From Cupriavidus pauculus (GTDB lineage: Bacteria > Pseudomonadota > Gammaproteobacteria > Burkholderiales > Burkholderiaceae): a stretch of DNA of 64,000 nucleotides. Every line of letters begins with the position of its first letter. Position 1 is the first letter of the stretch. The translations under genes and the position numbers were made by a program. Below, piece by piece: positions 37,707-45,307 of the stretch. The notes below the pieces were generated by a model that saw only the letters and a list, made by a program, of their open reading frames with translations, made no database searches and had not been told where the DNA came from. The stretch spans positions 124,001 to 188,000 of the forward strand of contig NZ_CP044066.1 in NCBI RefSeq assembly GCF_008693385.1, in the 5' to 3' direction.

Positions 37707-39137
37707 CTACGCAAAGAGATCGTCAGTGAGCCAGTTCATCGCCGGTTCCGCGGCAGCCAGCGAAGGTGCCGCCGAATCCTTCGGTCCGGCGGTACCAGCG
37801 TCGAACTCCATGTCGACCAGACTGGCGACGACAGGCGGGCCAGTGACGACCTGCGCGGCGCGCTCCAACTGCACAGCCACCGCTTGCTCCGGCAATCCGC
37901 CAAGCACCCGATCGGCGATCGACTGTGCGTCTAGCGTCTCGAGCATCGACAGGCCGTCGATCAACGGATTTGCCTCCACGCCCGTCAGCTCACACCAGCG
38001 CGTAAGCTTCTCAGGCAACGTGGCCGCGCGGCTGATGCCTTCCGCACGGCTGCGCACCGCAGGCAGGACGCGCGCTTCCAGCTTGATCTCCGCACTGGCA
38101 CTGAACAGCGCCAGAATGGCGTCGCGATCGACCAGCTGGCGATGCTCCTCGTTGACCGTCCATCGTACCCGCACGAACTTGTCGGCGGCGCCTGCGGCGA
38201 CCTCGGTGAGCTTCACCATGTCTGGCGGACCATCGAAGTCCACGCATAGCGTCTCCCGCGCAGGCGTCTGCACCTGCGTGGCAGCGGCATGGCCAGGACT
38301 GACCTGCCATTGCAGATAGCCCTTCGCACCGATCTCGCCATAGTGGAAGCGCCCGATAGAACCCGGATACGCGACCACCCTGCCCTCACGCTCCCATTGC
38401 TGCGCGCGATGGATGTGGCCGAGCATAAATGCATCGCAGTCTGCGTCGAAGAGCGCACCAATGGTGAACTCGTGATCGAAGCCCGCCATTGGTACGCCAT
38501 GCTCGGTCTGGCAGCCGTTGACGGTGCCATGCGAGACCCCGATGGTGCGCACACCATGTGCCCGCCATAGACGATTGATGGCACCGGCGGCCCCAAGGTA
38601 GTCAGCCAGGTGATCGCCCACCGCTGTTGCTGCACTGGCGACGCCGGCAGCAGCTGCAAGCACCGCCTTGTTGACCGTAGGCACGCAGGTGAACACGACA
38701 TCGGGCGTGCCGCGCAGCGCAAGCAGGACTTCGATCTCCTCGGGAGCAAAGACGGCCCCATCCGACGGCACGAACTGCCCGTCGCAAAGCGCAACCTGAT
38801 GGATCCTATCCGCGACATACACGGGGTGTTGCGATCCGATCAGTCGGAATAGATCCAGCGTCCCGGGAGGTTCGTGACTGAACGTACCCTGCAGCATGAG
38901 TACCGGCATGTGCGCGGTCAGTTGGTGAATGCGCCGCGCGAGCGCCGAAAGCGCGGGCGTGTGAGCGTCGAGACGGTGATCGGTCGAATCGCCCGACACC
39001 ACACCGACGTGGCAACCGGCATCGATCGCGTCGCCGGCGGCGAAGCCGAAGCAGCGGTCAGCCTCGGCCAGGTGGCCCGGCGAATAATGCAAGTCCGAGA
39101 AATGGCCCACGAGCAGGCTCTCGCCTTCTTTGAGCAT
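37707..39137 (-). CDS. SbcD-like metallophosphoesterase
   Basis: The 476-residue protein has calcineurin-type metal motifs: GHFSDLHYSPGH near residue 11, VVSGDSTDHRL near residue 43, LQGTFSHE near residue 80 and LGHIHRAQQW near residue 230. The usual GNHD/E motif reads GTFSHE, so one ligand may be altered. GGAGGT precedes the ATG at 39137. With the SbcC-like gene downstream on the same strand it could form an SbcCD-like DNA repair nuclease. A hairpin follows at 37648-37668. Confidence 0.82.
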   Translation of the reverse strand: MLKEGESLLVGHFSDLHYSPGHLAEADRCFGFAAGDAIDAGCHVGVVSGDSTDHRLDAHTPALSALARRIHQLTAHMPVLMLQGTFSHEPPGTLDLFRLIGSQHPVYVADRIHQVALCDGQFVPSDGAVFAPEEIEVLLALRGTPDVVFTCVPTVNKAVLAAAAGVASAATAVGDHLADYLGAAGAINRLWRAHGVRTIGVSHGTVNGCQTEHGVPMAGFDHEFTIGALFDADCDAFMLGHIHRAQQWEREGRVVAYPGSIGRFHYGEIGAKGYLQWQVSPGHAAATQVQTPARETLCVDFDGPPDMVKLTEVAAGAADKFVRVRWTVNEEHRQLVDRDAILALFSASAEIKLEARVLPAVRSRAEGISRAATLPEKLTRWCELTGVEANPLIDGLSMLETLDAQSIADRVLGGLPEQAVAVQLERAAQVVTGPPVVASLVDMEFDAGTAGPKDSAAPSLAAAEPAMNWLTDDLFA

Positions 39138-39176
39138 GATGTACCTCCAAGGGAATGTGCCGGCATTGCGGCGAGA

Positions 39177-39205
39177 AAGGAAAAAGGGAAGCCGCATGGC
39201 TTCCC
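39177..39205 (-). terminator. Terminator after the gp3-like gene
   Basis: On the minus strand GGGAAGCC, loop ATGC, GGCTTCCC and five T, 30 bp after the stop codon at 39234. Confidence 0.85.
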
Positions 39206-39233
39206 CTGAAGTGCCGGCACGAAGCTGGCGGAA

Positions 39234-40508
39234 TTACATGGAGACGTCTGCCGCGATTGCAGCAACCTGTTCGCGGAACGCGAACGGGTTGGTGAGCGCG
39301 GTGCGCATCTCCTCGAGCAGCGCGCGCACATCGTGATCGCGTTTGGTCCAGCCGCGGCCGAAGCTGGCCACAGCGTAGAGGCGGAGTTGGTCGCGGCCCT
39401 CCTGCGTCGCAAGGCCGAGACGGGCTACGAGATCCTCGAACTGGCTCTGGGTATCCTCATCCTCCGACGTCTCGGCAGGCGTTTGGCCCGACAGCTCTTC
39501 GCTGACGCGATCAGGCTGCGGTGGGTCTTCGTCGGTAGCAAGCGGCGATTCCAATGCCGCCACGGCCTGCGTCGCCAGCTCGAGGGCCGGGGCCGCTCGG
39601 TCAGAGCCGTCGAGAAGCGCGCCGATATCGATCTCAGCGTCCAGCGTGATGAGCCATTGCATCTGGCGCATCGCGTTGCCATTCTCATCGATCCGGCTGA
39701 TCTCGGCTTCCTGCTTCGACATCCAGAACTTGACGCCCACCAGCTTGCCACGTGCCATCGCGACGGTCTGCATGGCGGCATATGCCTTCTGCAGAACGTA
39801 GATGGAGCTTGTAGGCATCTCGATGAGGCCGAGCCCGAGGATGTGCGGGATCGAAAAGTAGAACTTGGCCGACAAATTACACGCCCCCGACTGGTACTGC
39901 GGGCATGCCTGCGGATCGCAGAGGCCGTCCGGGATGTGGTCATCCTGACGCAGGATGATCGTGCGGCCGCCAAACATTCGTCGGGCCCGGCTGGCGCGCT
40001 CGTCGCGCACTGGCGGCGCGTAGCGCTTGCAGTACCGCCGGCCATCGCTGCCGTACTCGGAGAAGTACTGGCGTCCGCTTGCGGTCCACGCAACGAGCTG
40101 GTTGGGCATGTTGCTCAGCCAGTCGTCGAAAGCGAAGATCACAGGAAAGCGCCACAGCCGATGACCCTGGCCGTCTCCACGGTCTTCACCGTAGCGCTGC
40201 ACGATGTCTTCTGCAACTGCCGGGTTCGCGAAGTCCGAACCGCGGCATGTGAACCACGGAACGTTCTTGGGATAAAGCGCGTTCTTGATTCCGGTGGCGC
40301 GCTGAATCTCAGTACCGATGTGCTCGAACGATTTGCCCTGCGCGAGCAGCGCGTCATGAATGGCAACGGCTTTGGCATTCTCGCGCGCAGTCTTGGTAAG
40401 TACCTTAATTCCAGGGCGAATGGTGCCGATGATTGGCGGCCGCATGGGCCGCTCTTCTAGGAGGCTTCGGCGTTCGCCGGGCTCGCTGTAGGTGATGGGT
40501 GCATGCAT
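39234..40508 (-). CDS. gp3-like recombination directionality factor/metal-binding domain protein
   Basis: The 424-residue protein has a central Cys cluster (CDPQACPQYQSGAC, near residue 200) followed by FYFSIPHILGLGLIEMPTSS. This layout is shared by phage gp3-like recombination directionality proteins and by the plasmid/ICE proteins usually named hydrolase or metal-binding protein. The C-terminus is acidic (EDPPQPDRVSEE, TSEDEDTQSQ). GGAGAAACGC precedes the ATG at 40508, which lies 52 bp inside the preceding gene. Role in DNA processing is an inference. Confidence 0.6.
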   Translation of the reverse strand: MHAPITYSEPGERRSLLEERPMRPPIIGTIRPGIKVLTKTARENAKAVAIHDALLAQGKSFEHIGTEIQRATGIKNALYPKNVPWFTCRGSDFANPAVAEDIVQRYGEDRGDGQGHRLWRFPVIFAFDDWLSNMPNQLVAWTASGRQYFSEYGSDGRRYCKRYAPPVRDERASRARRMFGGRTIILRQDDHIPDGLCDPQACPQYQSGACNLSAKFYFSIPHILGLGLIEMPTSSIYVLQKAYAAMQTVAMARGKLVGVKFWMSKQEAEISRIDENGNAMRQMQWLITLDAEIDIGALLDGSDRAAPALELATQAVAALESPLATDEDPPQPDRVSEELSGQTPAETSEDEDTQSQFEDLVARLGLATQEGRDQLRLYAVASFGRGWTKRDHDVRALLEEMRTALTNPFAFREQVAAIAADVSM

Positions 40509-40759
40509 GCGTTTCTCCTTTCCAGGAATTGAACGACAGCGGCACGGATCGACGCAGCATGCTCCCGAAGGCGCAGGGCTGTGTCGGCCCCGCGCTGGGT
40601 CGTTACGCGATTGAGGAAGGTCGCTTGCGCGGCTTCCGGGAGACTGGCGACGTGAGCCGCCTCACAAAGTGCGCGCCAGGCCTGCGGCATGTCCTTGTAC
40701 TGCGGACGGCGCAGATCCAGCGTTGCCGCAATGACGGCGGAAATCTCGTTCTGGTGCAT
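40457..40759 (-). CDS. Hypothetical protein, first gene of its transcript
   Basis: The 100-residue helical protein starts MHQNEISAVIAATLDLRRPQ. Not recognised. AGGAGATGCTC places the start at 40759. It overlaps the gp3-like gene by 52 bp and lies 44 nt after an intrinsic terminator in the leader (40803-40842), so its expression probably depends on antitermination. Confidence 0.6.
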   Translation of the reverse strand: MHQNEISAVIAATLDLRRPQYKDMPQAWRALCEAAHVASLPEAAQATFLNRVTTQRGADTALRLREHAASIRAAVVQFLERRNACMHPSPTASPANAEAS

Positions 40760-40802
40760 GAGCATCTCCTGAGGGTAGGAAGATCGAGGTCTCTCACCAG
40801 AA

Positions 40803-40842
40803 ACAAAAAAAGCCCGCTCCGGATTTCTCCGGCAGCGAGCTT
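40803..40842 (-). terminator. Intrinsic terminator inside the 5' leader (attenuator candidate)
   Basis: On the minus strand AAGCTCGCTGCCGGA pairs imperfectly with TCCGGAGCGGGCTT and is followed by a run of seven T. It lies after five hairpins and only 33 nt before the Shine-Dalgarno sequence of the gene starting at 40759. Confidence 0.75.
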
Positions 40843-41282
40843 GTCGAGGTATGCACCAGCAATGCCACGCCCCTTCCGGGGGCGTGGCATCGAGGGAGCG
40901 GCGCGCCGATGCGCGCTGCTCTATGTTGAGGACGTAAAGTCGTCCTCGTGCAGCATGGTCACGCTGCACAACAACCCTTTTCGCGAACCCACAGGTTCGG
41001 CCGCAGGTTCACGGATCGGCCCGACGTCTGCCGTTCTGCCTAGGAGGGGCCTTTGAGAGAGATCCACATGGTCCCAGGCTCGAACGGTGTCCTGCGTGCG
41101 CTCATGAAGAGGCACAGCGAAGAACGCGTATTACGAGCTGATGAGGGGAAGTGTTCGGCGAAAACACTTAGCACAAGAGATATCCACACTGGTAGCCAAC
41201 CAGTCGGTGCGTGCGCATGTGCACGGCTTGATGCAGAAGATGGACTCGCCAGGAGTCGAGGTCGATGCGTCTGTGACGCGGG
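40843..41282 (-). promoter_or_regulatory. Long hairpin-rich leader, copy 2 of the GTCGAT element
   Basis: The first-hairpin element lies at 41261-41282 (stem GCGTC/GACGC) with CACAAT, a possible -10 box, 10 bp upstream on the minus strand. Downstream are CGAACC/GGTTCG (40984-40999), GTGCAGC/GCTGCAC (40948-40969), GAGGACG/CGTCCTC (40928-40947) and GCCACGCCCC/GGGGCGTGGC (40864-40888). All stems are perfect. A weak 58-64-codon frame at 40921-41115 overlaps them and is probably not a gene. Confidence 0.6.
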
Positions 41283-41324
41283 GTATGGGAAGCATTGTGG
41301 CAGATATTTAGTCGAATAAAAGGC

Positions 41325-41354
41325 AGAAAGCTCAGCAATTTCATATAGCTTTCT
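41325..41354. promoter_or_regulatory. Inverted repeat in the divergent promoter
   Basis: AGAAAGCT and AGCTTTCT form a perfect 8-bp inverted repeat with a 14-bp spacer, between the leftward leader and the rightward gene at 41419. Candidate operator for both directions. Confidence 0.45.
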
Positions 41355-41418
41355 CGGCTCGACGACATGCATTTGTGGCGGACAATTTCAAACGAGAGAG
41401 TTCTACACGTATGGAAAA

Positions 41419-42051
41419 ATGGCCGAATCATCTGATCCCCACTTTCGGGGTACGGAGCCCGACGCTCAGCCGCAGTCGTCCGAATCTGACCGCAGCCCCC
41501 AAGGCAACAGCATTTCCTCCCAGTCACCGGCCTCGCCTGCCGGACCGAGGCCAATCCAACGGCTGCTCAGTCAGGATCGTGTCTCGCGAATCATTCCGGA
41601 CACTAACAGCACAGCGGTACTCAGCTATTGCTCGGACTTCGTTCGCGACTTCCTGCGCAGCGACTACCTGTTCTGCACCGCCAAGATGAGCGTCGCGACG
41701 AAAGGCAAGATTCTTGCGCTCGACAATCGCTTCCGCGATGCGAACGCGTGGATGGACGAGAAGCTGACGTGGGCAAGACGGCTACGCCCGCGCCTTATTA
41801 GTCTGCGCTATGACACGCGCGAGGTCGTGGTCACCCACTCGCTCGGTGGTCGTCTCGTCCGGCTGATGAATCAGCATGACCAACTTTTCGCGAACGTTCT
41901 TGGGGCGTACATGGGCGGAAAGATCGACGCCGCAGAAAAGGATAACGCGCTCTTGGGTGCGGGTCGCCACATTCGAGCGATTCACCGCCTCTGCATCCCC
42001 GACAACGATCGATTCTCCCGCGATGGCACGCTCATCGGGACGGACTGCTGA
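41419..42051 (+). CDS. Hypothetical protein, possibly DUF1845-like (AcaB family)
   Basis: The 210-residue protein has a disordered N-terminus rich in Ser, Pro and Gln (residues 1-50), then a globular part. The stretch LVRLMNQHDQLFANVLGAYM followed by an Arg/His-rich helix (GAGRHIRAIHRLCI) recalls the ICE-associated DUF1845/AcaB family, but the match is by eye and uncertain. The start at 41419 lacks a good ribosome site. First gene of a rightward transcript with a membrane protein and a bactofilin. Confidence 0.5.
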   Translation: MAESSDPHFRGTEPDAQPQSSESDRSPQGNSISSQSPASPAGPRPIQRLLSQDRVSRIIPDTNSTAVLSYCSDFVRDFLRSDYLFCTAKMSVATKGKILALDNRFRDANAWMDEKLTWARRLRPRLISLRYDTREVVVTHSLGGRLVRLMNQHDQLFANVLGAYMGGKIDAAEKDNALLGAGRHIRAIHRLCIPDNDRFSRDGTLIGTDC

Positions 42052-42073
42052 TCATCTCAATCTGAGGACACCC

Positions 42074-42703
42074 ATGGACTTTCAAGAGATTGCCCGGCTG
42101 CATAGCCGGTACAACGAGGCGCCGCTTATCATCGATATGCCCGCCGACGGCTCTGGCGCTCCGTTGCTACAAGCGCCCAACCAATCCACGCCTGCGCCTT
42201 CGAAGCCGTTCTGGACACGTCTGAGCGAAGCACAGCGCCTCGTCCTCGCGCTGCTTATCGTCGCCGGCATCGCGTTTCCCGTCGGCATGTTGGCCGCATC
42301 GGGGGGCAAGTACAACCGAGAGCTGGCCAGCGCGAGATCCGATGAAGCTATGAAGTCAACCCTGCGTGCGAGTAATCCGCCAGTCGAACGGGATCAAGCG
42401 TGGCCGGCGAAGACGCCGACGGCAGAGGCGGAGCCGATTCCGCAAGCACCCGTGCAATCTGAACCGCAAAGTCACCGCACCGACGCTAATCCCACGGCCG
42501 CCTCGGCGGTGATCGCCGGCCCAGCGAGTTCACCGTCCTCAGCGGTCGCCCCCGCGTCTATGCCCAAGCCTGCGGCAAAGGCACCGTCCGTCGCCGCGCG
42601 ACAAACTGCCGCCGCCGCGGCCGCTCCGCCTGCCCCTTCGGCAGCGAAAACGACGCCTCAGACCGACGACTCGCGGCGTGGCAACGAGATCAAACTATTC
42701 TGA
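42074..42703 (+). CDS. Single-pass membrane protein with Pro/Ala-rich tail
   Basis: The 209-residue protein has a cytoplasmic N-terminus (about 55 residues), one membrane helix (LVLALLIVAGIAFPVGMLAA, residues 56-75) and a long Pro/Ala-rich tail, probably periplasmic. The composition resembles TonB- or pilus-assembly-like linkers, but no domain is identifiable. It lies 10 bp before the bactofilin gene; a membrane partner for a bactofilin scaffold is plausible. Confidence 0.65.
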   Translation: MDFQEIARLHSRYNEAPLIIDMPADGSGAPLLQAPNQSTPAPSKPFWTRLSEAQRLVLALLIVAGIAFPVGMLAASGGKYNRELASARSDEAMKSTLRASNPPVERDQAWPAKTPTAEAEPIPQAPVQSEPQSHRTDANPTAASAVIAGPASSPSSAVAPASMPKPAAKAPSVAARQTAAAAAAPPAPSAAKTTPQTDDSRRGNEIKLF

Positions 42704-42712
42704 AAAATCGCC

Positions 42713-43096
42713 ATGAAAACAGCAAACTTCAGTCTGATCCAGGCGGGCCTTAGTGTCGAAGGGAACATCATCGCTGACCATGGCCTGAGTTGCTTCGGCC
42801 TTGTCGGTGGCGATCTGCTGTCATCTGTCGGCCTGGTGCATGTGGGCGCCGAGGGCCTAGTTCGCGGGACCGTCCAGGCTGAGCACGTACTCGTCGATGG
42901 CACGGTCGAAGGCGATATTGTTGCCCGTGTCTCGTTGCACATCAACGGTCGAGTGAAAGGTCGAATCTCCTACGCTGGCACTATCCGGCTCGGCCCTAAC
43001 GCCATCCTCGAAGGCACGATCTCTCGAGTCTCAGGCGTCGGCTATGAGGCCCCGGGACCCGGCGCCGAAGCTCTCGAGGCGGCTCCCACGATATGA
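42713..43096 (+). CDS. Bactofilin-family cytoskeletal protein
   Basis: The 127-residue protein is a right-handed beta-helix repeat protein of the bactofilin type: SVEGNIIADHG, GLVRGTVQAEHVLVDGTVEG, then DIVARVSLHINGRVKGRI. Bactofilins polymerise without nucleotide at the membrane and position other proteins. In a plasmid- or ICE-like module it might organise a partition or transfer complex; this is inference. It ends before a bidirectional terminator. Confidence 0.85.
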   Translation: MKTANFSLIQAGLSVEGNIIADHGLSCFGLVGGDLLSSVGLVHVGAEGLVRGTVQAEHVLVDGTVEGDIVARVSLHINGRVKGRISYAGTIRLGPNAILEGTISRVSGVGYEAPGPGAEALEAAPTI

Positions 43097-43170
43097 AAAA
43101 GTGTAAGCATGCTCGACCTATTTCCGCAGTAAGCTCACATAAAACAATACTGTTTCAGCGGAATTAGGAC

Positions 43171-43207
43171 AAAAAAAGCCCGACGAACCATTTCGTCGGG
43201 CTTTTTC
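43171..43207. terminator. Bidirectional terminator
   Basis: AAAAAAAGCCCGACGAA, loop, TTCGTCGGGCTTTTT: an 11-bp stem with A run on one side and T run on the other, between convergent genes. Confidence 0.92.
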
Positions 43208-43740
43208 TAAGGCTGAGGCGTCATACTCACGCATTCTTCGATCGTGAAGAGCTTGGGAATTGTTACCCAAGGACCGCGGCGCCCCTGATCGTCTATGAAC
43301 GCGACGATAGGAAGGCGGCCATCGATCCGGCATTCGAACACTCGTGCACCGCGCACGCTATCGAAGATCGCGTAACGCACGCCATGGCAGATGACAAAGC
43401 TGAAGTCATCCTGCAGGATTCGCAACCCGGCACGGGCCGCAGATACGGGCAATGCCATGCCCTCCAACCAGTCGTCGAAGCCTAGGCCTGTGCGACCTCG
43501 TCGCGTCTCGGCAGACCATTCATCGACCCTGTTCCCCAGCCCTCGTCGTGGGAGATCGGAGATCTTTACTTCCAACGGTTCGGTAGTCAAGCGAGCCTCC
43601 ACGGCTGCGCCGCTCCCCCGCCAGAACGATTGCAGAATCTCCCGGCATCGCGCCGGTGCCAGTGCGAATAGACAGACAGCCAGTGCGATCTCGCAAATCA
43701 TGGCAATCTGTCCAACCATATTGTTCGTAGGGATTTGCAT
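43207..43740 (-). CDS. Hypothetical protein with one N-terminal membrane helix
   Basis: The 177-residue protein has an N-terminal hydrophobic segment (IAMICEIALAVCLFALAP, residues 10-27) and a soluble domain ending EECVSMTPQP. Not recognised. The ATG at 43740 is just downstream of the terminator at 43752-43780, so the promoter lies within or before it. Start uncertain. Confidence 0.55.
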   Translation of the reverse strand: MQIPTNNMVGQIAMICEIALAVCLFALAPARCREILQSFWRGSGAAVEARLTTEPLEVKISDLPRRGLGNRVDEWSAETRRGRTGLGFDDWLEGMALPVSAARAGLRILQDDFSFVICHGVRYAIFDSVRGARVFECRIDGRLPIVAFIDDQGRRGPWVTIPKLFTIEECVSMTPQP

Positions 43741-43751
43741 AGCGTAGCCAG

Positions 43752-43780
43752 AAAAAAAAAGCCCCGGACTTAGCCGGGGC
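43752..43780 (-). terminator. Terminator of the DUF932 gene
   Basis: On the minus strand GCCCCGG, loop, CCGGGGC and nine T, 85 bp after the stop at 43865. Confidence 0.88.
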
Positions 43781-43864
43781 ACACGCCTGAAACGACCACA
43801 TCAGTGCCTTTTTCATCGGCACATTCAGTGATCGCTTAAGACTCAGTAGAGGAAGACCTCGGGT

Positions 43865-44833
43865 TCAGGACAGGAGCTCGACGGCCGCATCCCAGGCCTT
43901 TTGCTTGAGCATCGCGCCGGCCCCGAACCACGCCGAATCCAGCCGATTGCCCGGATTGCGGGCACGCTGCTGGTGGTCAACGTACTCGGTCACGCTGTTC
44001 ACGAGGCCCCAGGCCGTACCGGCAGCGGATGGCAGGTTCGCCCCGCGGCCAGCGCCCTCGAAGAGATTGAGTACAGCCTTGAGACCGCGCTCGTTCATCT
44101 TCATGGGGCCATCTGCTTCCGGCTTTGCCCACTGATACGTGAACAGACGCTGGAAGAAGCGTTCGGACTCGCTCTGGCTAACCTTGCGATCAGCCAGCTC
44201 GTGCATGCGGACCATGAAGCCATCCCACGAGGAGATGGCGATGCCCAGCTGGTCTTTGACGGCCTGCGCGTCAAACTGGCTGCGATGCGGTACCTTCACC
44301 GCACCGCGGTCACGGCCGAGAGCAATTTGCAGGGTGTTATTGCAGACCACACGAACAGATGTGAACTGGGCAGTGGTGGCCAGAGTCCCATCGCAGGCGG
44401 TAGCGAGCAGCAGGTAACCTCGCACTTCATCGCCGCCGGCGAGCGTGGTCGACTGCCCCGTGCGCGCGAGCGCCCAGAGCTTGCGGCCACCCTTGAGCAC
44501 TCCAGCCGTTTCCAGCTGGTAGCCGCCGACTTCGGTGAGGTCGCGGTAGAACTCGAGCACCTGCGACGGTTGCACGACCTGATAGCGCTTCGACACGGTC
44601 GAGAGCGGCGCAAGCGTGTCCGAGCGATACAGCACCTTCTGCGCGGAGAACGCCTTCATGGCATCCAGCTCGTGAGAGCCGGCGCGGAACATGACGTCGG
44701 TCTCTTCGATGCGCCAGTTCATACCGGCGGCATCGGCCCAGACTTCGAGCGGCTGAAATGCTTCGAGTCGGTTGCCGAGGCCATGCCAGGGAGTTGCGCC
44801 AACATAAGCCATGGTTTGGACGAGATGAGACAT
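43865..44833 (-). CDS. DUF932 phage/plasmid-like protein
   Basis: The 322-residue protein matches the DUF932 pattern common in plasmids and ICEs: PWHGLGNRL near residue 16, VLYRSDTLAPLSTVSKRYQ near residue 68 and VRVVCNNTLQIAL near residue 180. AGGAGC precedes the ATG. Function unknown; the family usually sits near PRTRC or ParB genes, as here. Confidence 0.85.
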   Translation of the reverse strand: MSHLVQTMAYVGATPWHGLGNRLEAFQPLEVWADAAGMNWRIEETDVMFRAGSHELDAMKAFSAQKVLYRSDTLAPLSTVSKRYQVVQPSQVLEFYRDLTEVGGYQLETAGVLKGGRKLWALARTGQSTTLAGGDEVRGYLLLATACDGTLATTAQFTSVRVVCNNTLQIALGRDRGAVKVPHRSQFDAQAVKDQLGIAISSWDGFMVRMHELADRKVSQSESERFFQRLFTYQWAKPEADGPMKMNERGLKAVLNLFEGAGRGANLPSAAGTAWGLVNSVTEYVDHQQRARNPGNRLDSAWFGAGAMLKQKAWDAAVELLS

Positions 44834-45307
44834 GGGATTGCTCCTGAAAATGGAATGACGCGAGCGCGGCGATGCCATAGGGCGCCGCCGATCGCGAGAC
44901 AAGAAGGAAGGAAGGAATGGAGTGCGCAACGAGCGAGGCGCCCCTTGCGAATGACGGATAGCGAACCGCGCGTGGCCCGGTTAGGGCGGCTGACGCGATA
45001 CGCCAAACGGCTACTGCGAGAAGGAAGGGTTCATGTGGGTGGAGTGATTCAGGCCCACGCGAGACGTCCCCAGCAGGGAGATGTCCCTGTGGGAAGTGGA
45101 AGGAAATGGCCGGCGGACCGGCTTGGGAGTCGATGCGGCAAAGCCGCGGGTAAAACTCGGTTTGGACTGAACTGGCTTCAGTGCGAACAGAGCTCTGTTC
45201 GGTATCGGCTAGGCTATCGCAATAATCCGCGTTGCCACCGGCGAAAGCACAGCTTTTCCCGTGTGTTTTAGAGAAACTCCCCCGACCGATGGCCGGGGGA
45301 TCTCGAA
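44834..45307 (-). promoter_or_regulatory. Long leader of the DUF932 gene with copy 3 of the hairpin element
   Basis: First-hairpin element at 45129-45151 with the covarying stem GCGGC/GCCGC; second hairpin CCCAGCAGGG/CCCTGTGGG at 45069-45093. Unlike other copies, about 235 nt separate it from the ATG at 44833, with only a weak SD hairpin. A terminator of the upstream gene lies at 45272-45300 (TCCCCCGACC/GGCCGGGGGA). Confidence 0.6.

Noticed and set aside
40921..41115. A 64-codon frame on the minus strand in the hairpin-rich leader
   Set aside because: It covers perfect hairpins, has no ribosome site, and its translation has no family character. The leader interpretation is stronger.
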